The notes beneath the pieces are model-generated. The model was not told the DNA's origin. It was given only the letters and a program-made list of their open reading frames with translations, and searched no databases. Below are positions 11,437 through 23,947 of a DNA stretch of 64,000 bases, one piece after another. The first letter of the stretch is position 1. The number at the start of each line of letters is the position of its first letter. The DNA is taken from assembly GCA_023333565.1 (NCBI GenBank), contig JAJKFH010002041.1, forward strand, positions 1 through 64,000. Direction: 5' to 3'. This DNA comes from Puffinus mauretanicus. Taxonomy: Eukaryota > Chordata > Aves > Procellariiformes > Procellariidae. The position numbers were made by a program, and so were the translations under genes.

Positions 11437-12235
11437 TTAATAGGTGTAATTCCTTAGAATAATTTCCTTTCCAGTGCTTTCTTCAGAAAAAACCTTCACA
11501 TCTTTGTTTCTCAGGCTAGGGGTGATGGGGTTTAACATGAGGATGAAAAGACAGTACGACATGGACACTAATTTGATCTGGTCCGGTGAAGAGGAGTCAG
11601 AAGGAATGGCATACATTTCGAATGTTGTGCCAAAATACAGTGTTACTGCCATAGAGTGGGAAGCACAGGTAGAGAAGGCTTTCCTCCTGCCTGCCTGAGA
11701 AGTGATCCTCAGGATGGTGGAGATCATGTTGCAGTAGGACACCAGGATCACACAGCACAAAGTGATAATAAAGAAAGAGGAGAAGGAGAACAGCACAATC
11801 TTATTGACAAAAGTTTCACTGCAGGAGAGCTTTAGGAGTGGAAGGAGCTCAGAAAAGTAGTGATCAATCTCATTGGACCCAGGGAAGTTCAGCTGAAAGA
11901 TTAAACAACTGGTGTGTACTGCAATGTCTAAACTGCCTCAAAGGTTTAAACCAGAACCGGCAAGTAACACCCTCCAGGACATGATAGTCTGGTAGAGGAG
12001 AGGATTGCAGATGGCAGTGAAGCAGTCGTAAGACATTGTCGCAAGAAGAAAGTATTCAGTGGAAACAGAGAGTCCTCCAAAGAAAACAGAGAGTCCTCCA
12101 TTTGCCATTATAGCAAATGCCTTTGTGCTCTGAGCAGGACCTTGGGGGCAACACTGTTGGCATAACAGACATCTATGAAGGCAATATTACCAACAAAGAA
12201 GTACATAGGTATAGTGTAGAGTGCACATAAGTGTA
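11437..12235 (-). pseudogene. Olfactory receptor pseudogene lacking TM1
   Basis: From 12235 downward on the minus strand: [21 protein letters not shown] (TM2), then [25 protein letters not shown] (TM3), GSNEIDHYFSELLPLLKLSC (extracellular loop 2), and the long frame at 11437-11796 with ILVSYCNMISTILRI (TM5), AGRRKAFSTCASHSMAVTLYFGT (TM6) and a TM7 remnant in which the usual NPxIY is LNPITPSLRN. TM1 and the N-terminus are missing. A direct duplication near 12066-12105 and at least one stop near 11950 break the frame. DRY is DC, as in the other two receptors here. Confidence 0.88.
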
Positions 12236-14765
12236 AGCCAGGCAGACAGACAGAAAGTTTGGGCCTGAGTAGGAGCTAAAGTTCAAAGTTGCCACAAACA
12301 AATGTTTTAAATGGGAGAAAGTTCCTTTAGACACCAGAATTCTCAGTCTAGTCCAACTTTTATTTCAAAGTATGGGCAAACAAAAGTAATAAAGGAACAG
12401 TGAAGCACTCCAGAGGAGACCACAGTTAAGTTTTCAGGCAGGCCTGTATCTACATTGGCAAATAACTTCAATTTCTAACTTAGCCCAAGGAAACCTTGGG
12501 TTGTCCATTGATCACACCTGTATGCTTCATGCAGTTAAGAACACAGAACTCATACACTCTGTTTCATGCAAGTGAAGCAACACTTTTCTGGACTGTAACA
12601 CAACTTGTAGGTACTTCAAATAGAAATCTCAAAGAGCCACAAGGACATCAGACAGAGCCCAGGGAAGACCTGGGTGAAACGCTATGATATGATGTGTATG
12701 TAGCAATCAACCTTATGTGGGTTTATTCTTGTCCAATGCAGAGTCAAGTAACTTTGTACCACTTGATCTGGGGGACCCTGGATCACTCGGGGTGGGGTGT
12801 TATTAATAGCATACTTGTAGGCAGACTTTGTGTTTGTTGTGTTTATTGATGCACTGATGACATATATGCCCATAGCTGGAATGACGGATAGACATTTAGA
12901 GTTGTACCAAACAGAATTAAAGTCATACATAATCAACTTTGGACACAGTACTTTTGGATGCCTGGAGACCAAAGCAGGAGGATGACATTCAGGAAAGGTG
13001 GGTATTTGTAAGTCTGGTGGTGACCTGCTAGTTCTCATACCCTCTTCCTGCTTCCTAGTGTTCTGTTTAATTAATGCTCCTTCCGGGATGTAAATAGTGA
13101 CAAAACAGGTGCAAGAGAACTCTGCAAGACATTAAGTCATTTTGCATATCTGACCACTTAACTCCACTTTTATGCCTTATTTTCTTGTTACCATTCCCCT
13201 ACCATTTCTTTAGCTTACATCTTTCATTATTTCTCTTACAGTTTCTGTCTCCTAGCAATTTAAATTAGGGGTAAGCTTCACCTCACCTCATTTTAAGCAT
13301 GTAGGGCCTAGAAACCTAAACCTAACCTCACAGTCTGATTCTTTTAATAGTTAAGGGTGAGGAACTCAGTCACATCATTTTCAGATAGATAAATGGAAAT
13401 AGGTCACATGAAGACTCCCTAGAATTGTCTAGTTATCTCCATTGATGGTAAACATATTGTAGTCTGGTTGAATAGCTCATCAGGTGAAGTTAGGCATAAG
13501 GAACTTTACTTCAAGTTACTGACTGACCCCGAGTCACTAGTCTGAACTTACCTGCAAATACTGAAAAGCAGCAGGTAACTCAGAGTTATCTTTCTCACTC
13601 CAACCTTCCCTGCATTATTTGTGGTTCATTCAAAAAACGCCAGTTGTTATGCATCCAACTATGGCATACTTTCAATACAATCACTGGAATTGAACCAGTG
13701 GCACCAACAGAACAGATTCATCTTACGTAGGACTTGAATCATGCTTTGGAAGCAACTATCTTTTCCTCCAGTAAATGAAGAGAAAGACTCAGACAATGGG
13801 CCTACTGTCTTAGGCATCCATTAGCTCTGGTGAATCTAGGCTACTGACTCTACAGGTCCCCCCTAAGATTAAATTAATTATGTCCTGAAAATGTTTATTT
13901 CTCTCCTGTGACTACAAAAAGTATCTTAAGTTCAGCGCAATTAGAAATGTCTGCATTACAGATATTTGTGCAGCTAGGACAAATAACTCCTAACAAAAAT
14001 GCCCACCTTCTAAGAAAAACATCTCCGTATCGGAAGTCTAGGCGGTCACCTTCTTGCTCATCAGAAATCTCTGTGTTGCAGTGTTAGGGAATAACTGGTT
14101 GTCTCAAGTTTCGTGTTGTTTCCCCATTACTCAGGAGGCAGCACTCCCACATGAGGTAAAGAACTGGGTGGAGGCCCATCGTTTGGACCTGAGCCCAGCT
14201 GCTGGCACAGGGTTGACATACAGAAAGGATTTGCTGCGTTGATACTGGTTCAGCAGATGTATGAGGAGAGATGAAGCAGAAGAGGAAGAGAACAGGAGCT
14301 GCTGAAGCGGAGGGACTGAAAGCAACATAGATGAGTACTGTGGCTGGGGGTAATTAATAGGTTGGGGCTAGGGCACGGTGGCTAACAAAGGTGGTTACAG
14401 GTGGAAGGGACGCTCAAGAGCAACTGAGAGCAGGGGAAGGTGATATGGACAAACAAAGAATGCCACAAAGAGTCTTTTCAGAAGGCTGACAGAAAGGAAG
14501 ATTTGACTGAATCACAGCTGTGAACAGCCACAGAATGGATGGGGAAGAGAAGCTGACCTAGAGAAAGGGACTGCGACCTTCAACTTAGAAAGACAGAGAA
14601 CTGCACAGGTAAGAGACGCAGTAGAAAACCCAAGGAATCCAGGTCAAAAAGGAGAGCTAGACAGGAAGAAAGGATGAATAAGAGAAGATAAAGAGCAGAG
14701 TGGGCACTGGCCAGGAAAAGAAGAAAACCTGATCCAGAGAAAATCTGAACAGAGAATTATTTGTT
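12236..14765. other. Intergenic DNA, no gene recognised
   Basis: The frame at 12682-13038 (minus, 118 codons) has no motif. A 21-bp acceptor-donor pair at 14135-14155 is discussed under findings. I see no tandem repeat or RNA gene. Confidence 0.35.
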
Positions 14766-15480
14766 TCATAGAATCATAGAATAGTTTGGGTTGGAAGGGA
14801 CCTTTAAAAGGCATCTAGTCCAACCCCCGTGCCATGGGCAGGGAGATCTTCAACGAGATCAGGTTGCTCAGAGCCCTGTCCAACCTGATCTTGAATGTTT
14901 CCAGGGATGGGACATCTACTACCTATCTGGGCAACCTGGTGCAGTGTTTCACCACCCTCATTGTAAAAAATTTCTTCCTTATATCTAGTCTAAATCTACC
15001 CTCTTTTAGTCGCAACAGGCCCTGCTAAAAAGTTTGTCCCCATCGTTCTTATAAGCCCCCTTTAAGTACTGATAGGCTGCAATAAGGTCTCCCCGAAGCC
15101 TTCTCTTCTCCAGGCTGAGTAACCCCAACTCTCTCAGCCTTTCTTCATAGGAGAGGTGTTCTATCCCCCTGATCATTTTCGTGGCCCTCCCCTAGACCCG
15201 CTCCAACAGGTCCATGTCTTTTTTGTGCTGAGGGTTGCAGAGCTGGACTCAGTACTCCAGGTGGGGCCTCACCAGAGCAGAGTAGAGGGGCAGAATCACC
15301 TCCCTTGATCTGCTGGCCACGCTTCTTTTGATGCAGCCCAGGATACGGTTGGCCTTCTGGGCTGCGAGTGCACATTGTCAGCTCATGTCCAGTTTTTCAT
15401 CCACCAGTACCCCCAAGTCCTTCTCGGCAGGGCTGCTCTCAATCTCTTCATCCCCCAGCCTCTACATCCCCCCAGTTTGT
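14766..15480 (-). mobile_element. CR1 LINE, 5'-truncated
   Basis: The 3' end is at 14766 (TAGAATCATAGAATAGTTTGG on the plus strand). Reading leftward on the minus strand come the RT C-terminus, the [22 protein letters not shown] at about 15250, the [20 protein letters not shown] at about 15320 and the DEKLDMS-equivalent near 15400. It has frameshifts. It is close in sequence to the copy at 4838-5455. Confidence 0.92.
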
Positions 15481-16182
15481 ACATTAATAAAATGGTACAC
15501 TGTACTACCATTTTAAAATGAGAGCTCAGTCTGTGGAATATCTATTGTAAATACCTCGTATCTGGTATAAATACCTAGATGTACCTCCATTTCTCCACCC
15601 CAGTCCCCTCACAGATAAACAATTCACCTCTAGGTACTTTTTATCCAGTGGTCACAGTTCTACTACATCCAGACCTAAATTTGATATTTCTGATATTGTT
15701 ATCTGACCTTGGACTTATATAGTATTACTGATATGGTTACCTAGGAGCTGTTGGCCTTGCAGGAATCTGGTCTCCAAAAAGTCCCCAACACCCTTTCTAT
15801 TACCTGTGAATCTTGGTCATTTCTCACAAAACTCCCCCTTAACCAACTACGAAATCCAGCCATCCTTCACAGCACTATCTGTAGTTTCTGTCAGATTGCC
15901 ACACTCTTACTTGTAATATCCAGCAATTTCTTATGTCTTGTACAGTAGTTCTCCACATCTTGTTCAGTTAGCTTAACCTCAGGGTAAGGCATAGCCAGCA
16001 TCCTAGTCATTTGCCTGGAGCCTTGCCAATATGGGTCACTCTACGCTTTTGGGCAATTTTTCCTGGAGTGTCTTAAGCAGAAAGATGTGGCCACTGACAT
16101 TAATTCTGCCCTGAAATTACAGACACAGTTGAAAGATCAGAATATTCTATTAAAGAAAATGCAAAGCAAGGAGAAGAAACTC
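15481..16182. other. No gene seen
   Basis: Between two CR1 copies. The frame at 15751-15948 contains a hydrophobic stretch but no motif, and there is no supporting splice site. Confidence 0.35.
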
Positions 16183-17040
16183 TTTCACAGAATCATGGAA
16201 TAATTTAGTTTGAAAGGGACCTCTGGAGTTCATCTAGTCCAATCCCCTGCCCAAAGCAGGGTCAACTAGAGCAGGTTGCTCAAGGACTTGATTAGTCAAG
16301 TCTTAAAAATCTCCAAAGATGGAACTTCCACAACCTCTCTGGGCAACCCATTCCAGTATTTGACCACTCTCATCACTTAAAAAAAAGAATTTAAAACTCC
16401 TCGTATGTAATTGGAATTTTCCAAGTTCCAACTTATGTCTGTTCCCTCTCATCCTATTGCTATGCACATCAGAGAAGAGCCTTGCTCCATTTTCTTTGTA
16501 TCCTGCTCCCATCAGGTAGTTCTAGACAGCAACAAGGTCCCCCTTAGCCTTTTCAGCTTAAAGCTGAACAGGCCCCATTATGTCAGCCTCTCTTCCTGCT
16601 TCATGTGCTCCAGCCCCCACTAGCTTGGTGGCCTCTGCTGGACTAATCTCTTTCTTGTCCTGGGGAGCCCCAAACAGGACACTGTACTGCAGATGTATCT
16701 CCCAAGTGTCAAAGAGAGGGAAAGAATCTCTCCTGTTTACTAATGGCTACACTCTTACTAATATAGCCCATGATGCAGTTACTTTTCTTTGCAGTAAGTA
16801 CACACTGCCGACTCCTGTTTAACTTGTTGTCCGCCAGCACCCCTTTTTAGTCGGTCAGCCCCCAGCCTGCCCTGTTGCATAGGGTTACTCTGGACCAGGT
16901 TGCACCTGCCTTTGCTGAACTTCATGTGGTTCCTGTCAGCCCATTTATCCAGCCTTTCCAGGTCCTCTGAATGGCAGCCATGCCCTTTGGCATGTTGTCC
17001 ACTCCCTCCAATTTGGTGTTGTCCACAAACTCACTGAGAA
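16183..17040 (-). mobile_element. Old CR1 LINE fragment
   Basis: CR1 3' end at 16183 (CACAGAATCATGGAATAATTT), then the RT C-terminal part and upstream sequence to the segment equivalent to LSEFVDNTKLEG near 17030. It is strongly decayed, with no long frame. Confidence 0.85.
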
Positions 17041-18154
17041 GTAACAGATTCTGAATATGGAAGCAAGAAAGAGTTTAATCTGGTAGTTTACCAGAATGAA
17101 ACACTTCCATATTTTTAAACAAAAAATGCTTCATTTCCTTTAACTGAGCCATATTTCATCAGTTTCTTTTATTGCCTTACAAATTATGCATTTCTGATCC
17201 CCACTGTTCTTTTGACTTAGGTTTCCCCTCTTCATCACCTCTCCTACAATACACACAGTCACGTTACTCTCTAGAAATGCATAAATACATTCACAGTGGC
17301 ACACACTATTCTTTAAGGAGTCTAGCATGTGTGACTGAAGAAGAAATAAACTTTAACTCCAATAAAACGATATGAGAAAGAGAATGCATTATTTTTGTAA
17401 CTGACTGAAATTTAAAAGGATCCAATATGAGACAGTAATTCCCCCCTCGCCCCCCCCCAAAAAAGTTAATATGGCTAGACATATCTTTCTGTGTATGTGT
17501 GTATGTGGTTCTTTTTATATCTCTCTCTTAGCCTGCTTAATCTATTACTTTTTGTAAGTTTTTCCACTTTATAGAACCTGGTTTTCCTACTGGAAAATCT
17601 AGGAATCACAACTGGTGGGTTCTCATTTGGTGACCCATCTATAGGAATCTGCATAAACAATGAGAATGCACAGCAGTGTCATCTTCACTGTGATGTGTCC
17701 TATCTACTCTAGAGTGCAGGCATGCAGACATACACCCATGAGTGAACTACAAACTGTATTGAAGATGTTTGACCTTATTGGACCAGACACTCACCATGTA
17801 GAAGTAAAGTCAATTTTCCTGAAGATGCACTACAGGAACAGACCTGCTGAAAATAATCTTAAAATAGATTATTTTGCATTCAACCCTAGTTAGACCAGCT
17901 GAGTAGTATGTCTGAGGAACATTAGTTAAATATAGTTAACATTGTATATAGAGGTGAAGTAATATAAATCCTATCATAGTGTTTGTGATGGAGCCTAACT
18001 GACTGGGTACCCTTTGACATTGGATCAAGGAGGAGTACTGCTGAAACACATAAGGATCTCTTGTGGGGCTCATCCCTCCTGGCATGAAAAAGAAAATCTG
18101 AAACTGCTGTGCCATGAGGTATTTATGTGTCTTTTATTTCTCTCTCATTTACAG
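17041..18154. other. Intergenic or intronic DNA
   Basis: If the glycosyltransferase extends upstream, this is its intron 3 region. It contains a C-rich run followed by A-rich sequence near 17441-17465 and no recognisable exon. Confidence 0.35.
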
Positions 18155-18193
18155 ACAAACAGACTTAAATGAAACATCTCCAATGCTTCCTCG
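18155..18193 (+). pseudogene. GT6 stem exon (exon 4 equivalent)
   Basis: 39-bp exon with a strong acceptor (TTTCTCTCTCATTTACAG) and donor (TCG then GTAAGG at 18194). In the phase required by the next exon it reads QTDLNETSPMLPR, with no stop, and the final Arg codon is split across the intron. ABO exon 4 (48 bp) ends with the matching LP plus split Arg. It contains an N-glycosylation site (NET). This segment is part of the stem between membrane anchor and catalytic domain. Confidence 0.7.
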
Positions 18194-18651
18194 GTAAGGG
18201 CAAGTTCTCTGGCTTCATTAACGTGATATTACATTGTTCTCATGACTATGTTTCTGGCACATACAAGTCAGGACAGCTGAGAACAAGGCTGAATGAATAG
18301 GAAAGGATGCCTATTTAGAGAAGGTACTCTTCCAGAAACCATTAAAAAATGCAATGATGCAGAATCTTTCGTTTGTTTGCTTTCAGAAAGGAAACTGGGA
18401 AATTATGGTGAATGCTGCAATGATGTTTTCAGTTTACTTAGAGCTTAAATCATTTTTTCCCTCCCCTGCCACCACCCATCTCAGAAGCTAAAAAAGAAGA
18501 GTCCTTGGCTGATGCTATTTTTAGTGATAACAGTCAGCATTCCAGGTGATTTGTAAATGTCTGTGAAAGGGACATTTTAGGTCAGTGGGATGAATTTTTT
18601 TCTGGAATTGCCTATTCTAGAGCCATTGGTTCTAGAAAAACAGTAGAGGAG

Positions 18652-19125
18652 AGATGGACATACCGGAGAGAGTTCAGCACAGGGCCAGAAGGATGATGAA
18701 GGGACTGGAGCATCTGTCCTATGAGGTAAGGCTGAGAGAGCGGGGACTGTTCCGTCTGGAGGAGAGAAGGCTTGGGGGGTAACTTATCAATGCATATAAA
18801 TACCTGAAGGGAGGGTACAAAGAAGACAGAGCCAGGCTCTTTTCAGTGGTGCCCAGTGCCAGGACAAGAGGCAATGGGCACAAACTGAAACACAGCAGGT
18901 TCCCTCTGAACAACAGGAAACACTTTTTTACTGTGAGGGTGACTGAGCATTGGAAGAAGTTAGCCAGGGAAGTTGCAGAGTCTCCCTCTTTGGAGATACT
19001 CAAAAGCTGTCTGGACATGCTCCTGGGCAACTGTCTGTAGGTGTCCCTGCTTGAGCGTGGGGGTTGGACCAGATAACCTCCAGAGTTCTCTTCCAACCTC
19101 AACTACTCTGTGATTCTGTGAAAAA
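18652..19125 (+). mobile_element. CR1 LINE 3' end
   Basis: Plus-strand copy inside the putative GT6 intron 4. It begins around the RVQHRARRMMKGLEHLSYE region, has LRERGLFRLEERRLGG and the RVTEHWKKLAREVAESPSL block at about 18940-19000, and ends with CTGTGATTCTGTGAA. It is 5'-truncated and frameshifted. Confidence 0.9.
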
Positions 19126-20189
19126 TCATAGATGACAAATTAATATTTAGATGACTGAACTCTGGTATTTATTTAACTTAATTTCAGATGTATAAATTTA
19201 AATATATATATTCCACATTAATGTTGCCTTAATTTTGTTTTTCCTCCCAGTTTTTAAGTTTCACCACTACAAACCTAAAAGGAGGGAGTTCATTTTTTCT
19301 CCTGGGAGTTTCTGAGGAATTTTGTTCTTTGTTTTGTTTTTTGTTCTGTTCTTGGACTTCTCTAGTCATATTCAGGAAGATCATTCTAAGCTGAAAACTT
19401 CACCTGACTCTCTAACTACTGATAATGTTTTTGACAATCCACATTATGCACAAACTCATACACACTTAGGCACACACCTTCCCACTATTAACTTGGGAAC
19501 TGTTTTGGAACTATTCAGATGCAAAATAATCTCATATTATCCTTTACCGTTATCTCCAATTTTCCTTTTGCATGTAGTGATCCACAGGCCCTCTGGACTG
19601 CATGGATTGCTTCCAAACAGTGTCTGTGTAAAGTAATTCAGAAACACATTCCTGTAACTGGGAGGACTCTGGTTATACATGAGTCAGTGTATTGAAACAA
19701 AAGCCTAAGCACATCCTGCAAGGGATTACCCTGAAGGATTTCTCACTTGGCCTCATGCCATCTTATGGTGTGTGTGAAGAATAGCTTCTTCACTTCAAAT
19801 ACAATACAACACAGCTGCCCTTTCCCAAAGTTTACAGAGAACTGCCATGGAATCTTTAGTGTAAAATATAGGCCTGTGTGATTATTATTCTTTTTAAAGC
19901 AAACTGAATCTCGTCATCTTTAAGACTCAAAGATTTCTCTTTCTCAGTCTGTGTCTCCAGCCTATGGTGAAACTGAACACAAATATGAAAGATGCAAGCA
20001 CACATAGAATAAAGGCACAGTGGCTACCAAGATTGACCCAAACAGAGCAGAGAGCAATGTTTTCACATAAGCAGGACTCACGTAAACAACTCAGACTGCC
20101 TGATCCTATTCCTCTTTCCTGTTCATTGGAGCTATAGCTCACAAGAGGACAAACACACCTGCTCATTCTGCGGTTCCACAGGGATGCGT

Positions 20190-20790
20190 GTGCCTGTGAG
20201 CTCCTCGAAGCCTAGACCAGACAGTAGCTCTGTCCAGACTTAATGCCCAGACCTTGGGTCTCACTTATCCAGTTTCCAACTCCGACCTCTAGTCTTTCCA
20301 GATTCTGGTCTCCTCCTGCTCACAGGCTTGATCAGTTTGACATTTGCTGACATATCCATCTGTGCATGCACAGACTAGAGGGCAAGGTCACATGGAAAAT
20401 AAATAAGCATAGAGTCCAAAAAGAAGATAGGACAGATGGCAGTGATCAGGCTCAGGGCTTAGCCAGACTAGCTGAGTGACCAACAGCCTGTTTATACAAG
20501 ACTGGGCCCTATTATCCACCACCTTTTCTCCATTTTCACACATTTGTTCTCCCCAGTCTCTCTCTATTCCTCTCTTTCTCTGCTTTGGCTCTTCCGCTAC
20601 ATATAAACATCGCACATTCCCACAATTTGCCTCAGCCCATCAGTCGCTGACCTAAGAGTTCCTTTCTTTGTTATTGTTTTAATAATCTACAGCTCATTAA
20701 GGTTTGCGTGTCTGAGTTTTAATTGATTATGTCCTTTGTTTCTTGTCCTTGCCTTTGATGTTGAATAACCATTAACCAGATATCCTCTCA
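20190..20790. repeat. Diverged dispersed repeat, copy 1
   Basis: Aligns by eye in several separate blocks, in the same order and orientation, with 35060-35770. Shared blocks include CCAGACCTTGGGTCTC / CCAGACCCTGGGCC, ACCAACAGCCTGTTTA / ACCAGCAGCCTGCTTA, and CACATTCCCACAATTTG / CACGTGTTCCCACAATC. The family is unknown; it may be an old LTR. Confidence 0.5.
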
Positions 20791-20920
20791 AACCAGAAAT
20801 CTTTACACTCCACATATCCTTACAATCCCTGGTATTCTTGTTATTACTATTATTGGGTTATAGTGATAATGAATGACCATGTACATTATTCTAAGGTTAT
20901 ATATTTTTTCTTTTCTGCAG

Positions 20921-20956
20921 GATATTATATCCTCAGCCGCTTCTGACAAAACCACG
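20921..20956 (+). pseudogene. GT6 exon 5 equivalent
   Basis: 36-bp exon, the same length as ABO exon 5. The acceptor is TTTTTTCTTTTCTGCAG and the donor is ACG then GTAAGT at 20957, both excellent. It reads (R)ILYPQPLLTKP(R), aligned with the Tyr-Pro-Gln-Pro motif at the end of the stem in ABO-like enzymes. Its split codons join those of the flanking exons to CGG on both sides, so the reading frame is preserved through the exon. Confidence 0.85.
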
Positions 20957-21559
20957 GTAAGTTTGATTTTTAAAATCTGTAAGTATTGAAAAGAAAAAGA
21001 AGTTGTATCAAGGATGATTCTTCTCAAATAACTCCAGAGATTTGTCATATAGATACTTTGTAGGTTATGTGATAAAAGATTCATCTCTACACAACACAAA
21101 GGAGCACAGATGGACAATGGGAGGCAGGGAACCCCAGTAGCCTAATAAGAGAAACCACCACAGTGTAAAGGTGCCTACCAAGGCCGTAACAGGAGAGCAA
21201 TCGGACTCATTGTCTGGGGATGAAATCTATTAAGATGAGTCAAAGGAAGAGGCTCTCTAGAGCAGCTTTCAGACTGAGAGGAGTTACTGCCTACAAAAGC
21301 ATGGGATGGCAAGGGAAGACCATTTTGGGATTATGCAAGACTGATTATGGGATGTTGAGAGGAGGACCCACAAGTGGAGAAAGGGAGGGATCAAGGTGGT
21401 TTGGGGAGGAACAGGTATAGGAAAATAAAGGGATAAGGTTATATAAGGGGGTGGTTGCATGTAAAGGCATGCTGGTCAGTATGTTTGTGTGGCAATGCCC
21501 TGTACCTGGTCAGCACAGTCTGCCCTGTCTTCTCACTAAGCTCTATTTCTACCTATCTT

Positions 21560-22340
21560 CCTAGGTAAGAGGTTCTTTTGTGTGCACGTATTTGTATGGA
21601 GGCCTAAATACCAGCAACTACAGTCAGACCATGGGCTGGGGACCTGTGTGTCTGCGGTGCCTGCAGTTGGAGAGACCAGAGCACGTGAAAATTTAAGTGC
21701 TAGCGACTCTAGTTGCACCACAGGTCATAGGGGCCTGTGCATCTGTGGTCCCAACAACTGGAATGAGTGAGGATGTAAGTGCTAGCAACTGGATTGGGGA
21801 CCACAGGTCATGGAGGCCTGCATGTCTGGGATGCTGGCAACTGGAGAGACTGGAGTGCATGCATATTGTGTGGGTACATATGTCAGGGTGTAATAGCTAG
21901 CAAATGCCAAGCTGTACTTGCTGGCAAGCAGGATAAGTGATTTGGGAGGTAGGTATTGAAGTGGCCATAAGCCTGCTTCATATACTGGAGAGACCAGATG
22001 GCCTGAGATTTGGCTATTGGAGGGACCAGGAGGTCCAAGCCAACTACTGGAGAGACTGTAAGGTCTGAGGGTTGCCCGAGAGACCCATTTGCATGTGTGT
22101 GTCTGTGTGTGAGCCAGCTGGAGATGAGAAGATCCACAGACCAGCTACTCAGGAGACTGAGTGTCTAAGGCGAGTTAATAGAGGGACCTACCGTGAATGT
22201 GTTTGTGCATGTGTGAGCATGGGGGATCAATACTGCGTATGTGTCAGTGCCAGTAAGCACGTGGGCTTGCAAGGTAACTGGGAGGCTGGGGATCCAGGGA
22301 GAATTACTGAATAATTCTGCAAGGCCAGCTGCTGGAGGGA
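21560..22340. repeat. Imperfect minisatellite in intron 5
   Basis: Degenerate tandem units of roughly 75-110 bp. Recurring words are AAGTGCTAGC(G/A)ACT, ACCACAGGTCAT(A/G)G, GGCCTG(T)G(C/T)(A)TCTG and CTGGAGAGACTGGAG. The first three units (21600-21890) are the clearest. TG-rich sequence continues to about 22560. Confidence 0.6.
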
Positions 22341-23812
22341 TCCATGTTGTATATACGTACACATATATATCTGTGTGCAGTATATGTGTTTATATATATT
22401 TTTTACTAAAGGCCTTTCATCCTCAGTAGTTGAAAAGGGGGATAGGATGACATTGTTAGTGCTGTTTGTGTTTGCGTGAGTGCTGTGTTTTCTGTCTGTA
22501 TTATGTGTGTGGGCAGACATATATATGTGTATGTTGTGTATGCGTGCCTATGTGTGTCTTTATTGGGAATATATTCTCAGCCTTGCTACTGGTTGGACCA
22601 GGGGACATTGAGCTGCAGCAGCCTTGCCTCTACTGGGCTACCAGATTCAGCAGCTCCCCTAACAATATCTACCTTCAACTAACTAATGATGCTAGATTTC
22701 CCTTTATACTCAGTAAGTATAAATAGGCAATTCTTAGGTGTAGTTCATCCAAATATTTAAAATAAGGTGGAGGAGTTTCCCTGGACATGCCTATTTCTTG
22801 CCACTGACTATGAGTGTGGCCTAGATTGCTCATATGCCTGTGTCTGCACTGAGGAAATTAGAAGTTATCATAAGGTCTCCCACGCAGTGCAAGGATCGTA
22901 TGTGTCTGCATCTAGTCTCTTAGGCTCCCTTTACAGTAAATTGGGAATTGTAAATATGTCTGTGGCATAAACATATTCTATATACTTGTGTTATGAGAAG
23001 GTTGATTATACCATAGAAATGCTTGCTTCTCTTCACTTACAATAATGGATCCCTGACAACTTGTTCAGATGTGTGCATCTACAATATTTGGGTAGAAAAA
23101 TGCCTTCAGAAATATATTGGTTCTGTTTTATAAAATATGAATAATCATACAGATAAATTTAATCGGTGTAGGGGCTAAGGGACTCAATAGTCAGTGGCAC
23201 CTCCAAAAGGTGATCCAAACCATCTCAGCAGTAAATTACATTCTGCCAATTTTGGTTTTCTCCGTATTTTCAAATTAACTCAGGGCTCAAGCCCATACTT
23301 GTGTCTAAATTCCCTGATTGCGTGTGTTGTTTACACGGTTGCTGGCACTCTGGGTATATGCTGGACTGAACCAGTACACTCTCTGGATGTTAAAATTGCA
23401 TGAAAGAATGAAATGCTGTGTGGACACAAATGGTTTAGTTCACATGGCTCTGTGAAGCTGAGCTAGCAGTCAGGTATGGCAATATAGAGTCAGGTGTAGC
23501 TGTAACCTCCCTGTCACCAAAGGCTGAATTGGGAACACAGGTTCTACACTTACTCCAGTTCTTTTGCAGTTAGATACTTTGTAGAGAAGTAAATATTTTA
23601 GAGGCATCTGACTTATTTTAGGTGTCTGCTCCAGGATAAGATGACTCATATCTCAGATTTCACTGACAGTACTTTCTTGACCCCTAGTGATTTCAAAGGG
23701 AGTCTGGGGTGATTAACCCAAAGGTAGACATGTGTGCTGAAGCAGTTTGTGTTTGTCTTCATGAATTCTACAGGCCATCTAAAGACTACCTTCATTCTCA
23801 AACTCCTTGCAG

Positions 23813-23947
23813 GAGGCGGGATGTCCTGGTGTTGACACCCTGGTTGACTCCAGTTGTCTGGGAAGACACATTCAATAGAGACATCCTGAATGCCCAATAT
23901 ATGCAGAAGAACCTGGTCACTGGAGTGGTCACTTTTGCTGTTAAAAA
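23813..23947 (+). pseudogene. GT6 exon 6 equivalent with lost donor
   Basis: 135-bp exon, identical in length to ABO exon 6. The acceptor is CTCAAACTCCTTGCAG. It reads [20 protein letters not shown] then [13 protein letters not shown] and GVVTFAVK, the beginning of the GT6 catalytic domain (the DVLVxTPW strand and the ILN region that helps bind the nucleotide). The expected donor position, 23948-23949, is CT rather than GT. The next GT, at 23954, would add six bases and, joined to the next exon, would create a TGA codon. It is therefore probably mis-spliced or inactive. Confidence 0.88.

Noticed and set aside
12682..13038. 118-codon minus-strand frame
   Set aside because: No motif, no splice sites, composition not distinctive; likely chance.
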